Both the position numbers and the translations under genes were made by a program. Below the pieces are notes generated by a model. The model was given only the letters and a program-made list of their open reading frames with translations. It was not told the origin of the DNA and ran no database searches. A DNA stretch of 12,057 nucleotides from Candidatus Saccharimonadota bacterium (GTDB lineage: Bacteria > Patescibacteriota > Saccharimonadia > Saccharimonadales > Saccharimonadaceae): NCBI GenBank assembly GCA_016199685.1, contig JACQGD010000008.1:1-12057 (forward strand), written 5' to 3'. Shown here one piece after another: positions 11,290 through 12,057 of this stretch. Numbering within the stretch: the stretch's first letter is position 1; every line of letters starts with the position of its first letter.

Positions 11290-12057
11290 ATGGATGCGAC
11301 TGACTTTCAGGAATTACTAGCCGATCGAGGGCACGAGTTATATCGTACGATGCCCTGGCGAGATGATACACGCCCATATTACGTGTTAGTCAGTGAGTTA
11401 ATGCTCCAGCAGACACAGGTCGATCGAGTCATGCCAAAGTTTTTAGCGTTTATTGAGGCATTTCCAGACGAGCAGTCTCTTGCTAGCGCACCGCTTGCTG
11501 ATGTATTGATTCTATGGAGCGGGCTTGGCTATAACCGCCGTGCAAAGTTCCTGCAAGAAGCGGCAAAAAAGATAATCAGTGATTTTAACAGTGTCTTTCC
11601 TGATACCGAAGAAGGTCTTTTATCGCTTCCTGGTGTCGGCAAAAACACGTGCGGGGCAATCCGTGCGTATGCGTTTAATCAGCCGGCAATTTTTGTTGAG
11701 ACGAATGTGCGTACCGTATATTTTCATCATTTTTTTGCAGACGGTGACAAGGTTGATGACAAGCAAATCATCGAGCAATTGGAAGAAACGATTGACCGTG
11801 AGCATCCACGCGAATTTTACTGGGCATTGATGGACTACGGAAGCTGGCTCAAGCGTAACGGCGGAGGACGGTTGCAGCAAAGTAAGCACTATAAAAAGCA
11901 GTCTGCGCTCAAGGGTAGCCTTCGGGAAGTTCGTGGTCTTATTCTTAAACATCTTGCTCGTAGTGGCGGTATACCTCGTGAAGAGCTGAAACTATCTATG
12001 CCTGATGATGAACGCTTTGACGCTGCGATGTCGGGACTGGCGCGTGATGGACTCGTT
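11290..12057 (+). CDS. MutY-like A/G-specific adenine glycosylase, Fe-S-less type (3' end outside window)
   Basis: 256 codons are open to the window edge. The MutY hallmark SELMLQQTQVDRV (catalytic Glu E36) is present, then LILWSGLGYNRRA, and the helix-hairpin-helix LPGVGKNTCGAIRAYAF (113-129). The catalytic-Asp region, DGNVxRV in classical MutY, reads E137-T-N-V-R-T-V here. ALMDYGSWLK follows, but the four cysteines of the [4Fe-4S] loop are replaced by GGGRLQQSKHYKKQSALKGS, which has none. Such cluster-lacking MutY-like proteins occur in other anaerobes and CPR bacteria. The expected role is to remove adenine opposite 8-oxoguanine. ATG 11290 is 11 nt after the previous stop with no Shine-Dalgarno site or clear promoter, so read-through from the upstream gene is likely. 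Confidence 0.85.
   Translation, partial: MDATDFQELLADRGHELYRTMPWRDDTRPYYVLVSELMLQQTQVDRVMPKFLAFIEAFPDEQSLASAPLADVLILWSGLGYNRRAKFLQEAAKKIISDFNSVFPDTEEGLLSLPGVGKNTCGAIRAYAFNQPAIFVETNVRTVYFHHFFADGDKVDDKQIIEQLEETIDREHPREFYWALMDYGSWLKRNGGGRLQQSKHYKKQSALKGSLREVRGLILKHLARSGGIPREELKLSMPDDERFDAAMSGLARDGLV

Noticed and set aside
1..12057. Alternative genetic code with TGA as Gly (code 25)
   Set aside because: msrA and the metallo-hydrolase gene end naturally at TGA at their expected C-termini, so TGA is a stop here.

Overview
The window looks like chromosomal DNA of a small-genome Patescibacteria (CPR) bacterium, most likely a Saccharibacteria (TM7) member. Grounds: moderate GC, short intergenic gaps, a cluster-less MutY-like glycosylase of a type I associate with CPR, and a pectate-lyase-fold protein whose N-terminus (LPQPGGDSGNWG, then LNDYLSQAHKTDGTLK) resembles proteins I associate with this group. 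TGA is a normal stop codon here (msrA and the metallo-hydrolase gene end in it), which argues against the TGA=Gly lineages. The taxonomic call is an inference.

Layout. Bases 1-849 are the C-terminal part of a DHA2-type MFS exporter, closed by an intrinsic terminator. A CorA-type divalent-cation channel gene follows (931-1866). Bases 1908-2180 form a self-contained unit: a consensus promoter, a folded leader, a 30-codon ORF with a Shine-Dalgarno sequence and a 13-bp terminator hairpin. A membrane-anchored DsbA-like thiol oxidoreductase (minus) and a CNNM/CorC-like CBS membrane protein (plus) are divergent and share a promoter region with two copies of an ATGCTA/TAGCAT inverted repeat. Next come a Nudix hydrolase and aspS, the latter interrupted by a small deletion with frameshift. 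A two-gene envelope-stress-like operon (small membrane protein plus YtxH protein) and an orphan unknown gene with a strong promoter follow. On the minus strand lie a metallo-beta-lactamase-fold protein lacking its HxHxDH segment, a GlsB/YeaQ membrane protein and MsrA. The plus strand ends with the pectate-lyase-fold protein and the first 256 codons of the MutY-like glycosylase.

Themes. Several genes (corA, the Nudix gene, aspS, the metallo-hydrolase gene, msrA) have a -10 box only 6-9 nt before the start codon and no usable Shine-Dalgarno sequence, which predicts leaderless transcripts. Others (dsbA-like, CBS, YtxH, glsB-like, the 30-codon ORF) have good Shine-Dalgarno sites. MsrA, the DsbA-like protein, the Nudix enzyme and the MutY-like glycosylase give the region an oxidative-damage and thiol-redox flavour, but they are in separate transcription units. 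Two conserved genes (aspS and the metallo-hydrolase gene) have lost internal blocks, which points either to real decay or to errors in this assembly. No tRNA, rRNA, CRISPR array, insertion sequence or integrase was seen.
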